This document shows positions 16,513 through 25,583 of a stretch of DNA of 58,824 nucleotides, piece after piece. A program made the translations under genes and the position numbers. The number at the start of each line of letters is the position of its first letter. Position 1 is the first letter of the stretch. This DNA comes from Candidatus Sumerlaeota bacterium (lineage in GTDB: Bacteria > Sumerlaeota > Sumerlaeia > Sumerlaeales > Sumerlaeaceae): NCBI GenBank assembly GCA_017161655.1, contig JADFCV010000008.1:1-58824 (forward strand), given 5' to 3'. Below the pieces are notes generated by a model. That model was not told the origin of the DNA. It made no database searches and saw only the letters and a program-made list of their open reading frames with translations.

Positions 16513-19428
16513 ATGAAGCTCGACCACCTTGTCGCTCATGGTTTTTCGCAACGTACCATCGAGAACTGGAAACGCTTCCGCGATCCTGAGCTCCTGCCTC
16601 TGCAAGCGCATGCCGTGGCTCACACGGGATTGCTTCGCGGCGAGTCGCTTGCCGTGTTCGCCCCGACTTCGTCGGGAAAAACGTTCGTCGGCGAACTCGC
16701 AGCTCTTCACCACGTCGAGCGCGGCGGACGCGCTCTCTTTCTTGTTCCCACGAAGGCGCTTGCCGAGGAGCATGCGGCATATCTCAGCTCGGCCTACGCT
16801 CCGCTCTCGCTCAACGTGAGAATCTCCACCGCCGATCGTCGCAAAGATGATGAGGCACTTGCGCGCGGACATTTTCACCTGGCGGTGGTGGTTTATGAGA
16901 AGCTGCGCGCCTTACTGACAGGTTTTCCAGAAATCGCAGGACTTGTCAGCTGCGTTGTCGCTGACGAGCTCCAAATCCTCGGAGATCGCGAACGGGGATG
17001 GGCCGCCGATTTATTGATAACAAAATTACTTTCTCTGCCACACCCACCCCAGATGGTGGCGATGAGTGCCGTCCTGGAAGATCACGACCGTCTGGCTTCC
17101 TGGCTCGGCGCGTCACCGCTCGTGTGGCACGAACGCCCCGTGGAGCTTCGCGAAGGAGTCCTCGATCTTTCGACAGGGATATTCCGCTACCGCGAGTGGA
17201 ACTCGCGGCGCGAGCAAAGCGAGACGCTGACCGCACCGCTTCCCGCTGGGTCTTTTCTCGAGTGGCGATCGAGTCGCCATGCTAATGCTGTTCCGCCAGA
17301 GGTCGTGGAGGGCTTAGTGCGTCTCGCGCACGAGTTAGTGGTGAAACGTGGAGAACAACTTCTCGTCTTTGTGCCAACGAAAGCGCTCTCGCGAGAAATC
17401 GCAGCACACATTGCACGCGCCTTACCGCCCTCGGATTCTTCCTTAATTGAAGAGGACTGTTTTCATCACCTGGCTGAAAGCAGCGCGCAGAACGAGATGC
17501 TGGCAAACGTGCTCTCGCATGGGGTGGGATTCCACAATGCGGATCTCTCCACTGCCGTGAGGCGCGCCATGGAACAGGCATTCAACTGTGGCAAGCTCAG
17601 AGTGATTGTCGCCACTTCAACGCTCGCACAAGGCGTGAATCTGGGCTGCAGGAATGTCGTGAGTCTGCCGCTCATGGTGGTTCAAGGCGATGTGGCTAAC
17701 CGACCGGTTGCCGTGCCACTGTCGCCTTCACGACTGCGCAACCAAGGAGGACGCGCAGGCCGCTATCGTCGCGCATGTCCCTACGGCCGCTCGATTGTAC
17801 TCGCTCGCGACGAAGCTGAAGCCGAGCGTTTGTTCCAGGTTCTTCTTCAATCCCCGGTGGAACCACTTGCGGCAAGCATGGATCTCGAGTCCATGGCCAT
17901 TGCCACGCTCGATTACCTCGTTTTGCGTCAGGGCTGGGCAGACGCACATGCCCTTACGGCGCCTGAAGCAACGGAGATCGAAAACTTTCTCTCGCGAACG
18001 TTTGCTTCGCGCATGATGAACCGACCCACCATCTCCACTCTGGCGCAGGGAGCGTTACAACTTCTTGTGGCGGAGGAACTTGTCGAACAGCACGCTGACC
18101 GCTTCACTCCTACGGGGATGGGAGAAGTTGCAGCAACCTTTGGCCTCACACCGACCACAGCCGCTCATCTTCGCACCTACCTGGGCTCCTTTGCCGAGCA
18201 CACACCAAAAGATGAGCTCCCGTTCCTGCTTGCGGCCGCCACAAGCCCGCAAGGCGCCGCGTTTCCTCTCTCGGCAACACCATGGGAAATCCGCACCGGG
18301 AAGTACCTGCATTTCTATCATGACTACTGGTGTGAACACGAGGCAGATGCCTCGACACTTCCTTTTCAGCTCCCGGGTGGAGGAGCAAGTGCGGCCGATC
18401 ATGCCGCCTTGAAAAAGACTTTTCTGGCACACGCGTGGATCAGCAGCCGCCCGACGCGCTCAATCGAAGAAGCGTTCGGAATCCTCAGTGGCACCATCGA
18501 ATCGCTGGGACAGCATTTTGCATGGCTCGTGGAGGCGATGGCCGCTCTCGCAGCACGACTGGGCCTCGGGGACGACATACGAGAAAAGGCCACCGTCCTG
18601 GCTGAGCGACTGCGCCTGGGCGTACCGGCGTCTGCGCTTGCGTTGGCACGGGAATTTCATGAAATCCTCCCTCGCACACATCTCATCGCCCTCGCGAGCG
18701 AAGGCTTAGATACTCCCGCCGCTCTCACGGAAGCTTCGGACGAAGTTCTGATCCGAATCGTTCCCGCACCATTTGTGCGGGCTTTGCGCATGAAGCTCGA
18801 TGGCCAGGCGCACGACGAAGTGGTGAACTCTCTGCCAGAAGATCCAGGGACCCGAGAAGAAACTTCATCCGTGAACGGCATTAACCAAGAAGACCTCGCG
18901 CAAGGCACAGAATGTTCTGGCGACAAACGAGCTCTGATGCGCTCTCATCCAGCCTCTGCTCGTGCTGATTTCGTCGCCCCCGCAGCGTTTCCGCAAGACA
19001 TCGGTGTTGCATCTGATCGGCCTGCGCCGAGAATTGGTCGGACGCCAGAAGACCGCACGAGAATCTCGGGCATGCCATCAACGACAGAAGCACAAGAAGA
19101 TAGCTTGCCTTTGATAGAACTCGACCGGCGCAGCCCGGGTGTTGTGCGCGTGAATGGCGTGCAGATGTTTCTCAGTGTCTTGCCTTATCGTCTGCTCAGC
19201 TATCTCGCGCATCACTCAGGTCGCGTCGTGCCTTACGAAGAGCTCGACGCGGAGCTGTGGCCTGATGCCAAGGTCGAGCAGCAGCAAATCCTCGCCCACA
19301 AGGCCACGATTGTGCGGCACCTTAGCGAGATTGTCGGCCCAGCAGTAGCGCGAAAAGTGCTGCGCACCGTTGCCGGACACGGGCTTTATCTTCACGCAGG
19401 AGCCGTAAGGATCCGACCAACAAACTGA
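16513..19428 (+). CDS. Ski2-like superfamily-2 helicase with C-terminal OmpR/PhoB-type winged helix
   Basis: 971 aa from ATG 16513 with ribosome-binding site GAGGAGGG. Helicase motifs: Q-like LLPLQAHAV (28-36), I APTSSGKT (50-57), II ADELQ (150-154), III AMSA (183-186), V VIVATSTLAQGVN (364-376), VI QGGRAGR (411-417). DELQ and the TLAQGVN/GRAGR forms are those of Ski2/Hel308/Mtr4-like enzymes. Residues 430-770 are helical, as in Hel308 winged-helix/ratchet domains. After a linker of about 90 low-complexity residues, residues 872-965 resemble a Trans_reg_C winged helix (LPYRLLSYLAHHSGRVVPYEELDAELW, then VRHLSEIVG and TVAGHGLYL). The combination is unusual. It could serve repair, RNA remodelling or defence (HamB of Hachiman is Ski2-like, but no HamA-like partner is seen). 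Confidence 0.85.
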   Translation: MKLDHLVAHGFSQRTIENWKRFRDPELLPLQAHAVAHTGLLRGESLAVFAPTSSGKTFVGELAALHHVERGGRALFLVPTKALAEEHAAYLSSAYAPLSLNVRISTADRRKDDEALARGHFHLAVVVYEKLRALLTGFPEIAGLVSCVVADELQILGDRERGWAADLLITKLLSLPHPPQMVAMSAVLEDHDRLASWLGASPLVWHERPVELREGVLDLSTGIFRYREWNSRREQSETLTAPLPAGSFLEWRSSRHANAVPPEVVEGLVRLAHELVVKRGEQLLVFVPTKALSREIAAHIARALPPSDSSLIEEDCFHHLAESSAQNEMLANVLSHGVGFHNADLSTAVRRAMEQAFNCGKLRVIVATSTLAQGVNLGCRNVVSLPLMVVQGDVANRPVAVPLSPSRLRNQGGRAGRYRRACPYGRSIVLARDEAEAERLFQVLLQSPVEPLAASMDLESMAIATLDYLVLRQGWADAHALTAPEATEIENFLSRTFASRMMNRPTISTLAQGALQLLVAEELVEQHADRFTPTGMGEVAATFGLTPTTAAHLRTYLGSFAEHTPKDELPFLLAAATSPQGAAFPLSATPWEIRTGKYLHFYHDYWCEHEADASTLPFQLPGGGASAADHAALKKTFLAHAWISSRPTRSIEEAFGILSGTIESLGQHFAWLVEAMAALAARLGLGDDIREKATVLAERLRLGVPASALALAREFHEILPRTHLIALASEGLDTPAALTEASDEVLIRIVPAPFVRALRMKLDGQAHDEVVNSLPEDPGTREETSSVNGINQEDLAQGTECSGDKRALMRSHPASARADFVAPAAFPQDIGVASDRPAPRIGRTPEDRTRISGMPSTTEAQEDSLPLIELDRRSPGVVRVNGVQMFLSVLPYRLLSYLAHHSGRVVPYEELDAELWPDAKVEQQQILAHKATIVRHLSEIVGPAVARKVLRTVAGHGLYLHAGAVRIRPTN

Positions 19429-19778
19429 CCTCTCATCGGCAACACCATTTGGCGCCGTTCGCCGGATGTCCATCAATACTGCCGTGAGCCTGTCCCAAGG
19501 CGCCAGCCGTAGCGAACGCAACTCATTCGGTGGTACTGCGCAGAGGTACTGCGCAGAACTGATATCTTGCGATCGCCTGCTACAAGCAAACCCTTTCAGA
19601 TTCAAAAAAATGACGAATGCCGAAAATGGTACTGATATAGTCTACTTACAAAGTAGGCAAACTCGCAGAGTGTGTTCGGACAAGGAAACGCATAGTCAGA
19701 ACACGAAGCGATCATGAAGGCCTGGCCAAACGTGTGGAAGGTGATTGGCCTGGCAAAAAGGAAGCTAGGTAAACAACA
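19429..19778. other. Leader region of the korAB operon
   Basis: 350 bp without a gene. It contains a 13-bp tandem direct repeat at 19532-19557, a small inverted repeat CTACTT/AAGTAG at 19642-19656, and an A+T-rich part around 19600-19640 that probably includes the korA promoter (TATAGT at about 19636). I cannot place a matching -35 box. Confidence 0.45.
19532..19557 (+). repeat. 13-bp tandem direct repeat in the korA leader
   Basis: GGTACTGCGCAGA occurs twice back to back (19532-19544 and 19545-19557) with no mismatch. It could be a binding site for a dimeric regulator or a replication-slippage duplication. Confidence 0.6.
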
Positions 19779-21659
19779 ATGGATGATCATCTAGGTCTGT
19801 CGTCGCAGCAGCAAGCCACGCTGCCGGTGGGTGCTATTGCAGAAGAGCGAAACGTTCCCCGCGTGAACGATCTTGTGATCTGCGTGGCCACCTCAAATGG
19901 GACAGGAAGTATCTCGGCCAACCTGGTGCTTGCCCGTTCCATATTGCAGATGGGTGTGCCAATTGGGACAAAAAACCTTTTTCCTTCAAACATCCAGGGG
20001 CTTCCGACGTGGTTCACAATCCGAGTGAACGAACAAGGATGGGTTGCCAACCGACGTGATGTCGATCTGTTTGTGGCAATGAATAGAGAATCGGTTTTTG
20101 AGGATCTCGCGGGTCTGCGCCCGGGCACGTTGGTTGTTCTCAACGCGGAGCTTGCTGATGCACTGCAGCGCGACGACCTCATTGTGTACACGGTGCCTTT
20201 CACCCAGCTTGTTGGAGACGTCTGCCCAGAGCCAAAGCTGCGCCGGTTGGTTGTGAACATGATCTACGTCGGCGTGGTCGCTGTCGTGCTGGGGATCGAA
20301 CTGGAGGAAGTTGAGGCGGCCATTGAGAAACAATTCGCGCAGAAGCCCAAAGCCATTGAGCTAAACAAATCCGCAGCCCGCGCCGGCGCTCAGTGGGCCA
20401 GGGAGCACATCCCTCCGCAAGATTTTGTCCGTATCGAACGGAGAAATCTCACAACCAACAAGATCTTTGTCGAAGGCAACACGGCAAGTGCGGCGGGCCT
20501 GATGTTTGGTGGTATCCAGGTCTTCGCCTGGTACCCTATCACGCCAAGCAGTTCTCTTGCCGAGGCGCTGACGGATCTCATGGCCACCTGGCGTCGCGAT
20601 CCTGTTACGGGCAAAGCGACTTACGCCATCATCCAGGCAGAAGATGAACTTGCAGCCATGGGCATGGTTGTGGGCGCAGGATGGGCAGGAGCCCGCGCTG
20701 CCACCGCAACCAGCGGTCCCGGAATCTCGCTTATGGCGGAATTGGCCGGACTTTCGTATTTCACAGAGATCCCCGCAGTCATCATCGATGTCCAGCGTGT
20801 TGGCCCGTCCACAGGACTCCCGACACGCACAAGCCAGGGCGACATGCTCAAAGCCTACCACCTCTCTCACGGTGACTGCAAACACGTGCTCCTCATCCCA
20901 GCGAACCCAAAGGAAGCCTTCGAGTTCAGTATGACTGCGCTCGATTTGGCGCAGCGCCTGCAGACCCTCGTCTTTGTCATGAGTGACCTGGATCTCGGCA
21001 TGAATTACTGGCTAAGTGATCCGCTCGAACCACCCACTCAACCACTTGACAGAGGAAAGGTGCTAACGGCCGAAGAACTCGACCAAATCACAGAATTTGC
21101 ACGCTACCGCGATGTGGACGGCGACGCGATCCCCTATCGCACGCTTCCAGGCACGCGACATCCCAGGGCGCCGTTCTTCACGCAAGGGGCAGGCCACGAT
21201 GATCGCGCCAAGCGCTCCGAAAAACCCGAAGATTGGGCAGGCAATCTCGAGCGCTTAGCTCGCAAGCATGAAACGGCCCGGACCCTTGTGCCGGAATCGT
21301 TAGTGGAGTTAGCCACCAAGCCCACACGCGTCGGCGTGATAGCGTACGGCACCAGCGATTTGCCAACACGTGAAGCCCTCGCCCGGCTTGCAACCGCCCA
21401 CGAATGGCACGCTGATTACCTCCGGTTGCGCGCCTTGCCCGCAACCGCAAAAACCGTGGAGTTCATTGAGCAGCACGATCGCGTTTACCTCGTCGAACAA
21501 AACCGCGATGCTCAGGTAGCGGCGATCCTTCGCGCGGAACATCCCCACATTGCCAGCCGGATACGAAGCATTCTGCATTTCAACGGCCAGCCACTTGATG
21601 CCGCGACGGTTATCGAGCAGCTACTGACGCTAGAAGAATCAGAGGAAGAACAGCCATGA
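19779..21659 (+). CDS. korA: 2-oxoacid:ferredoxin oxidoreductase, fused gamma-alpha subunit (KorA)
   Basis: 626 aa. Residues 30-210 are the gamma (POR) domain: VCVATSNGTGSISANLVLARSI-type start with the GLPTWFTIRVNEQGW segment. Residues 240-420 are the alpha pyrimidine-binding domain with FAWYPITPSSSLAEAL and IIQAEDELAAMGMVVGAGWAGARA. The distal domain II contains VGVIAYGTSDLPTREAL. The order gamma-alpha is that of KorA-type enzymes, which oxidatively decarboxylate 2-oxoglutarate or related 2-oxoacids to the acyl-CoA with ferredoxin as acceptor. The last four bases overlap korB (ATGA). The substrate (2-oxoglutarate or branched-chain or pyruvate) cannot be told from motifs alone. Confidence 0.9.
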   Translation: MDDHLGLSSQQQATLPVGAIAEERNVPRVNDLVICVATSNGTGSISANLVLARSILQMGVPIGTKNLFPSNIQGLPTWFTIRVNEQGWVANRRDVDLFVAMNRESVFEDLAGLRPGTLVVLNAELADALQRDDLIVYTVPFTQLVGDVCPEPKLRRLVVNMIYVGVVAVVLGIELEEVEAAIEKQFAQKPKAIELNKSAARAGAQWAREHIPPQDFVRIERRNLTTNKIFVEGNTASAAGLMFGGIQVFAWYPITPSSSLAEALTDLMATWRRDPVTGKATYAIIQAEDELAAMGMVVGAGWAGARAATATSGPGISLMAELAGLSYFTEIPAVIIDVQRVGPSTGLPTRTSQGDMLKAYHLSHGDCKHVLLIPANPKEAFEFSMTALDLAQRLQTLVFVMSDLDLGMNYWLSDPLEPPTQPLDRGKVLTAEELDQITEFARYRDVDGDAIPYRTLPGTRHPRAPFFTQGAGHDDRAKRSEKPEDWAGNLERLARKHETARTLVPESLVELATKPTRVGVIAYGTSDLPTREALARLATAHEWHADYLRLRALPATAKTVEFIEQHDRVYLVEQNRDAQVAAILRAEHPHIASRIRSILHFNGQPLDAATVIEQLLTLEESEEEQP

Positions 21660-22708
21660 GCACACAGCAACCGGCACCAACCCGCTCACCAGCCACCAAC
21701 CGCATCGGATACGAGCAAAACGTTTACAAGGGCGCAACCTCCACTTTGTGTGCAGGCTGTGGCCATGACTCGATTACTGCGCAACTGGTGCGCGCGCTGT
21801 GGGAATGCAATGTGGACCCTTATGGGATCGCCAAGATGAGCGGCATCGGTTGCTCCAGCAAGACGACAGCGTATTTCGCAAGTCTTTCCCATGGCTTCAA
21901 TGGCGTGCACGGACGGGCTGCGGCAATTGCAACTGGCTCCTTCGTGGCGAATCGTAAGCTATTGCATGTGGCGGTCAGCGGCGATGGAGACACGGCGTCC
22001 ATTGGCCTTGGCAATTTTCTCCACATGGTGCGTCGCAACGTTCCGATCGTTTACGTCATCGAAAATAATGGCGTGTATGGACTGACGAAAGGCCAATTCT
22101 CAGCAACAGCCGATAAGGGTTCGACTCTTAAGGACGGACTGCGCAATGACCTGGAGCCTGTGGACTGCTGCGCCCTGGCCATCGAAATGGGGTGCGAGTA
22201 TGTGGCGCGTTCTTTTTCCGGAGACGTGAAGCAGCTTGTTGCGTTACTCAAAGGTGCTATCGCGCACCGTGGGACTGCAGTGATTGACGTGGTCAGCCCA
22301 TGCGTGACTTTCAATAACCACGAAGGTTCCACAAAAAGTCTCAAGTTCGCTCGCGAGCACGAAGAGCCTCTTCACGAGATTGGCTTTGTGCCCTACTACG
22401 AGGAAATTCGGGTAGACTACGAACCAGGCACCGTGCAGGAGATCATCCTTCACGACGGCTCACGCTTGGTGCTCAAGAAGCTGGGCAACGACTATGATCC
22501 CACCAGTCGCGAAGCAGCTCTTGTGCTGCTTGAACAGGCTCGGCGAGAAAAGCACTTCATCACGGGACTCATCTACCGGGCCCCTGAGCCCTCTCCAGCA
22601 TTTGATGAGCAACTCGAGCTGGTTGAGACTCCCCTGGCTCACCTTCCCGATGAATTCCTCCGGCCGAACCCCGAGGTGGTTGAACAACTGAACCAACTGT
22701 GGCGGTAG
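21656..22708 (+). CDS. korB: 2-oxoacid:ferredoxin oxidoreductase beta subunit (KorB)
   Basis: 350 aa, starting inside the korA stop (ATGA overlap, translational coupling). Cluster-ligand cysteines are visible as C32-x2-C35 (LCAGCGHDS), C66 (GIGCSSKT) and C216 (SPCVTFNN), binding one [4Fe-4S]. The thiamine-diphosphate motif runs from GDGD (109-112) to ENNGVYGLTKGQ (136-147). This is the catalytic subunit that passes electrons from the hydroxyethyl-type TPP intermediate to ferredoxin. The C-terminal 60 residues are the usual beta-subunit tail. Together with korA it forms a two-subunit enzyme, and the polyferredoxin gene next to it may take part in electron disposal. Confidence 0.93.
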   Translation: MSTQQPAPTRSPATNRIGYEQNVYKGATSTLCAGCGHDSITAQLVRALWECNVDPYGIAKMSGIGCSSKTTAYFASLSHGFNGVHGRAAAIATGSFVANRKLLHVAVSGDGDTASIGLGNFLHMVRRNVPIVYVIENNGVYGLTKGQFSATADKGSTLKDGLRNDLEPVDCCALAIEMGCEYVARSFSGDVKQLVALLKGAIAHRGTAVIDVVSPCVTFNNHEGSTKSLKFAREHEEPLHEIGFVPYYEEIRVDYEPGTVQEIILHDGSRLVLKKLGNDYDPTSREAALVLLEQARREKHFITGLIYRAPEPSPAFDEQLELVETPLAHLPDEFLRPNPEVVEQLNQLWR

Positions 22709-22953
22709 GGCCTGACATTCTGGAAATGAGGGCGTACGTTTTGGTACGGAGGTGCACACCATGTGGGTTGTGTCTGGCATTCCATTTCCTTGACGTGCGG
22801 GAGGACACAGAATTCACCGACGTTAGCCGGCGAGCGCACCTGCCACTCGCTCTGCGATAGACGCCTTCCCTAAAGACCGGTCAGGGAGATCTGCTCCGTC
22901 TGGCGTGGCGAATGAAGATGCCTTCGGCATGCTAGTTGCTGAACGGGGATGTC

Positions 22954-24636
22954 ATGTCTGAGCAATTTCGCCAAACGAGGTGGCCAAAGGCGATTTACTG
23001 GCGACGGGCTTCGCAATTAGGCTTTTTCTTGTTTTTTATTTATCTTGTTATGCGTGGCCATGGCGATCCAGCTATTCCCGATGGCTGGAAACTCCGAAGC
23101 GCTGTGAATCCGGACGTTTTGTTTCTCGCTAATCCAGTCACGTGGATCCTTTCCGTCATTTCTTCGCGTTCACTCATTGAAAAACCCATCTGGCTCTTCT
23201 TGGGCTTTGTGATTCTGACTCTTTTGCTCGGAAGGGTTTTCTGCGGATGGATCTGTCCTCTCGGGACGCTTATTGATGTCGCCGGACGCCTGCTGCGTCC
23301 CGCACGTGTGGAGCGCATTCTGGCAAGCCAGACGGCGAAAAAAGCACAAACACCACACCTCCCTCCGCTCATCAGCCACCGAACAAAGTACTATTTGCTG
23401 CTGGCTCTCAGCATCGTTGCGGTAGGCGGGGCAAACATTGCCGGATGGTTTGACCCCCTTGCCATACTCATGCGCGGGTTCGCCTTTGCTATTTATCCCG
23501 CTGCCCATTGGTGGCTTTCGCTTGCAGGCGACGCGGGAGAAACAATTGGCCCAACGGCCTCGGCCGTGCGATCTATCCGTGTGTGGCTCGAGCAGGCGTT
23601 CTTTTCCGCGACGCGACACAGTTACGGCCAGAGCTGGCTTCACTTTGGCATCCTGCTCGGCATTCTCCTGCTCTCGCGGCTACACCGGCGCTGGTGGTGC
23701 CAATACTTGTGTCCGCTGGGGGCTTTTTATGGTCTCCTGGCGCGTGTTGCCCCCCTGCGCCGACGCGTGAGCGCGACCGCCTGCACCGAGTGCAATGTGT
23801 GTGGGAACACTTGCCGAATGCAAGCCGTCGAGAGGGGTCATGCCGAGTCCTCTGACCAGGGCGAATGCGTGCGGTGTATGGAGTGCAGCGACGTGTGTCG
23901 GCGCGATGGCATCGAGTTTTCTTTTTCCCAATCGTCTGAGAGCGGCGAAAACATCACGGCAGCAAGGCCCCTCGACCTCACGCGCCGCGGTGTACTCACG
24001 GCGCTCGTCGGCGGATTTGCCACCATTCCCCTTGTGAAAATGGCAGTCACTCGCCGTACACCTATCGCAGCGACCGGCACCGACATCGCCCAGGACGAAT
24101 ACATGCTGCGTCCCCCGGGTGCGCGCCCTGAGCCTGAATTCCTTACCCTCTGCATCCGCTGCGGTGAATGTTTCCGCGTTTGCCCCCAGAACGCCATTCA
24201 TCCTCTCCTTTTCGAAGCCGGACCTGAAGCTCTCTGGACCCCACACGTCGTGCCCCGCCTGGGTTATTGTGAGCCGAGCTGCACGTTGTGCTCGCAGGTT
24301 TGCCCGACAACAGCACTGAAACCTTTGCGCACAAGCACCAAGCGAGAGCAGATCCGCCTTGGCACCGCTCGTGTGGATCGCAATCGGTGTCTCGCGTGGA
24401 CAGATCGTGAAGAGTGCGGTGTGTGCGAAGAAGTGTGCCCCGTTTCTCCCAAAGCCATCGAAATGCGCCGTGGCGGCCGAGGAAGAGGTGCTGGAAGCAG
24501 TGAGCAAATCCCGGCGCCGCAGGTCATTGCCAGCAGATGCATCGGCTGCGGCATCTGCGAAAACAAGTGTCCCGTCGAAGGCGAGGCGGCTATTCGCGTG
24601 ACACGGCGCGGAGAGTCTCGTCACCAAATCGAATGA
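22954..24636 (+). CDS. Membrane polyferredoxin: NapH-like membrane half plus NapG-like ferredoxin half
   Basis: 560 aa from ATG 22954 (GGGGAT upstream); a TTG at 22936 is less likely. The first 260 residues have four to five membrane helices and the two C-x3-C-P motifs of NapH/MauN-type proteins (C97/C101 and C249/C253). Two ferredoxin motifs follow (C277-C287 and C305-C315). A twin-Arg-containing hydrophobic segment, TRRGVLTALVGGFATIPLV, sits at 343-361. Four more cluster motifs follow: C400-C410, C439-C450, C479-C495 and C529-C539. NapH passes electrons from menaquinol to NapG in the nitrate reductase system, so this looks like both in one chain. It could link the quinone pool to ferredoxin; no nap catalytic gene is near. 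Confidence 0.82.
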   Translation: MSEQFRQTRWPKAIYWRRASQLGFFLFFIYLVMRGHGDPAIPDGWKLRSAVNPDVLFLANPVTWILSVISSRSLIEKPIWLFLGFVILTLLLGRVFCGWICPLGTLIDVAGRLLRPARVERILASQTAKKAQTPHLPPLISHRTKYYLLLALSIVAVGGANIAGWFDPLAILMRGFAFAIYPAAHWWLSLAGDAGETIGPTASAVRSIRVWLEQAFFSATRHSYGQSWLHFGILLGILLLSRLHRRWWCQYLCPLGAFYGLLARVAPLRRRVSATACTECNVCGNTCRMQAVERGHAESSDQGECVRCMECSDVCRRDGIEFSFSQSSESGENITAARPLDLTRRGVLTALVGGFATIPLVKMAVTRRTPIAATGTDIAQDEYMLRPPGARPEPEFLTLCIRCGECFRVCPQNAIHPLLFEAGPEALWTPHVVPRLGYCEPSCTLCSQVCPTTALKPLRTSTKREQIRLGTARVDRNRCLAWTDREECGVCEEVCPVSPKAIEMRRGGRGRGAGSSEQIPAPQVIASRCIGCGICENKCPVEGEAAIRVTRRGESRHQIE

Positions 24637-24698
24637 TTCCTAACCACGGATTCGCCCTTGACCGACCAAAAGTTCGAAGCAGCAACTCATGGAGAGCG

Positions 24699-25553
24699 AT
24701 GAAAAAACCAGACGCCCAAATCCGCGTAGGGCTCGTGGCATACTTGAACGTGCAGCCCCTCGTTTGGGCCTTTCAGAAAGGACTTGTCGCGCCGCAAACC
24801 CAGGATGGGCGCGAGCTTATCTTTGTTTCCGAAATCCCCCGTCGTCTCGCACACTCACTGCGTAGCGGACGATGCCTCGTGGGGATCGTGCCAGTTTTCG
24901 AGTACTTTTCCGGCCCATCGTACACTATTTTGCCAGCAGGAGGAATTGCCACGCAGCACCGCGTGGGCAGCGTTCTCATTGTGGCAAACGCCCCGCTAGA
25001 AAATCTAGAAGTTGTTGCGCTGGACCCTTCAAGCCTGACATCGGTGAATTTGCTCCGCGTGCTCCACGCCGAAAACGCGTGGCCATTCGAACTGATCGAG
25101 CAACCTCCTGTCAGCGATCCCATGCACGCGGCTGACTGGCTCCTTCAAACGACGCGACCCGCAGGGCAGCTTCTCATTGGCGATCCAGCCCTCGCGGCCT
25201 CGATGCGTTTCCCTTACGTCTACGATCTTGGCGCGCTGTGGTATGAACTCACGGGGCTACCATTCGTGTTCGCAACGTGGCTCGTGCATCCCGATGCCAG
25301 AGACGTTCCGCTCATGGAACCGTTTGCTCGCGCTCGCGAACTTGGAGTGGCGCACCTCGAGCAAGTGGCTCACGAACGCGCAGGTGATTTTGGCTTTGCT
25401 CCAGATTTTGCAGTGCGCTATTTTCGCGAGAATCTTCATTTTGAACTCGGCGAAAACGAGATTGCTGGAATTCGCGAATTCGGCCGACTTCTCGCGCGGC
25501 ACGGCCTGATCGCGGAAACAAGAGAGCTCAGGTTCCATCAAAGGGAGCTATGA
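24699..25553 (+). CDS. mqnA: Chorismate dehydratase MqnA (futalosine menaquinone pathway)
   Basis: 284 aa from ATG 24699 with GGAGAG immediately before it. The family start RVGLVAYLNVQPLVWAF is clear, followed by the periplasmic-binding-protein-like fold (VGIVPVFEYF, LDPSSLTSVNLLRVL, LLIGDPALAAS, YDLGALWYELTGLPFVFATWL). MqnA converts chorismate to 3-[(1-carboxyvinyl)oxy]benzoate, the first step of the futalosine route to menaquinone. Its place behind the polyferredoxin and korAB genes fits a quinone-linked redox cluster. No other mqn genes are in the window. The related MqnD has a similar fold, but the YLN and WYELTGLPFVFA motifs fit MqnA. Confidence 0.92.
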   Translation: MKKPDAQIRVGLVAYLNVQPLVWAFQKGLVAPQTQDGRELIFVSEIPRRLAHSLRSGRCLVGIVPVFEYFSGPSYTILPAGGIATQHRVGSVLIVANAPLENLEVVALDPSSLTSVNLLRVLHAENAWPFELIEQPPVSDPMHAADWLLQTTRPAGQLLIGDPALAASMRFPYVYDLGALWYELTGLPFVFATWLVHPDARDVPLMEPFARARELGVAHLEQVAHERAGDFGFAPDFAVRYFRENLHFELGENEIAGIREFGRLLARHGLIAETRELRFHQREL

Positions 25554-25583
25554 CCTGGCGTCAGAGCCAAACTTTACGCACCC

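Noticed and set aside
23680-24627. Minus-strand frame of 315 aa opposite the polyferredoxin gene
   Set aside because: It is an antisense shadow: the plus-strand frame has eight Cys-cluster motifs and a proper start.
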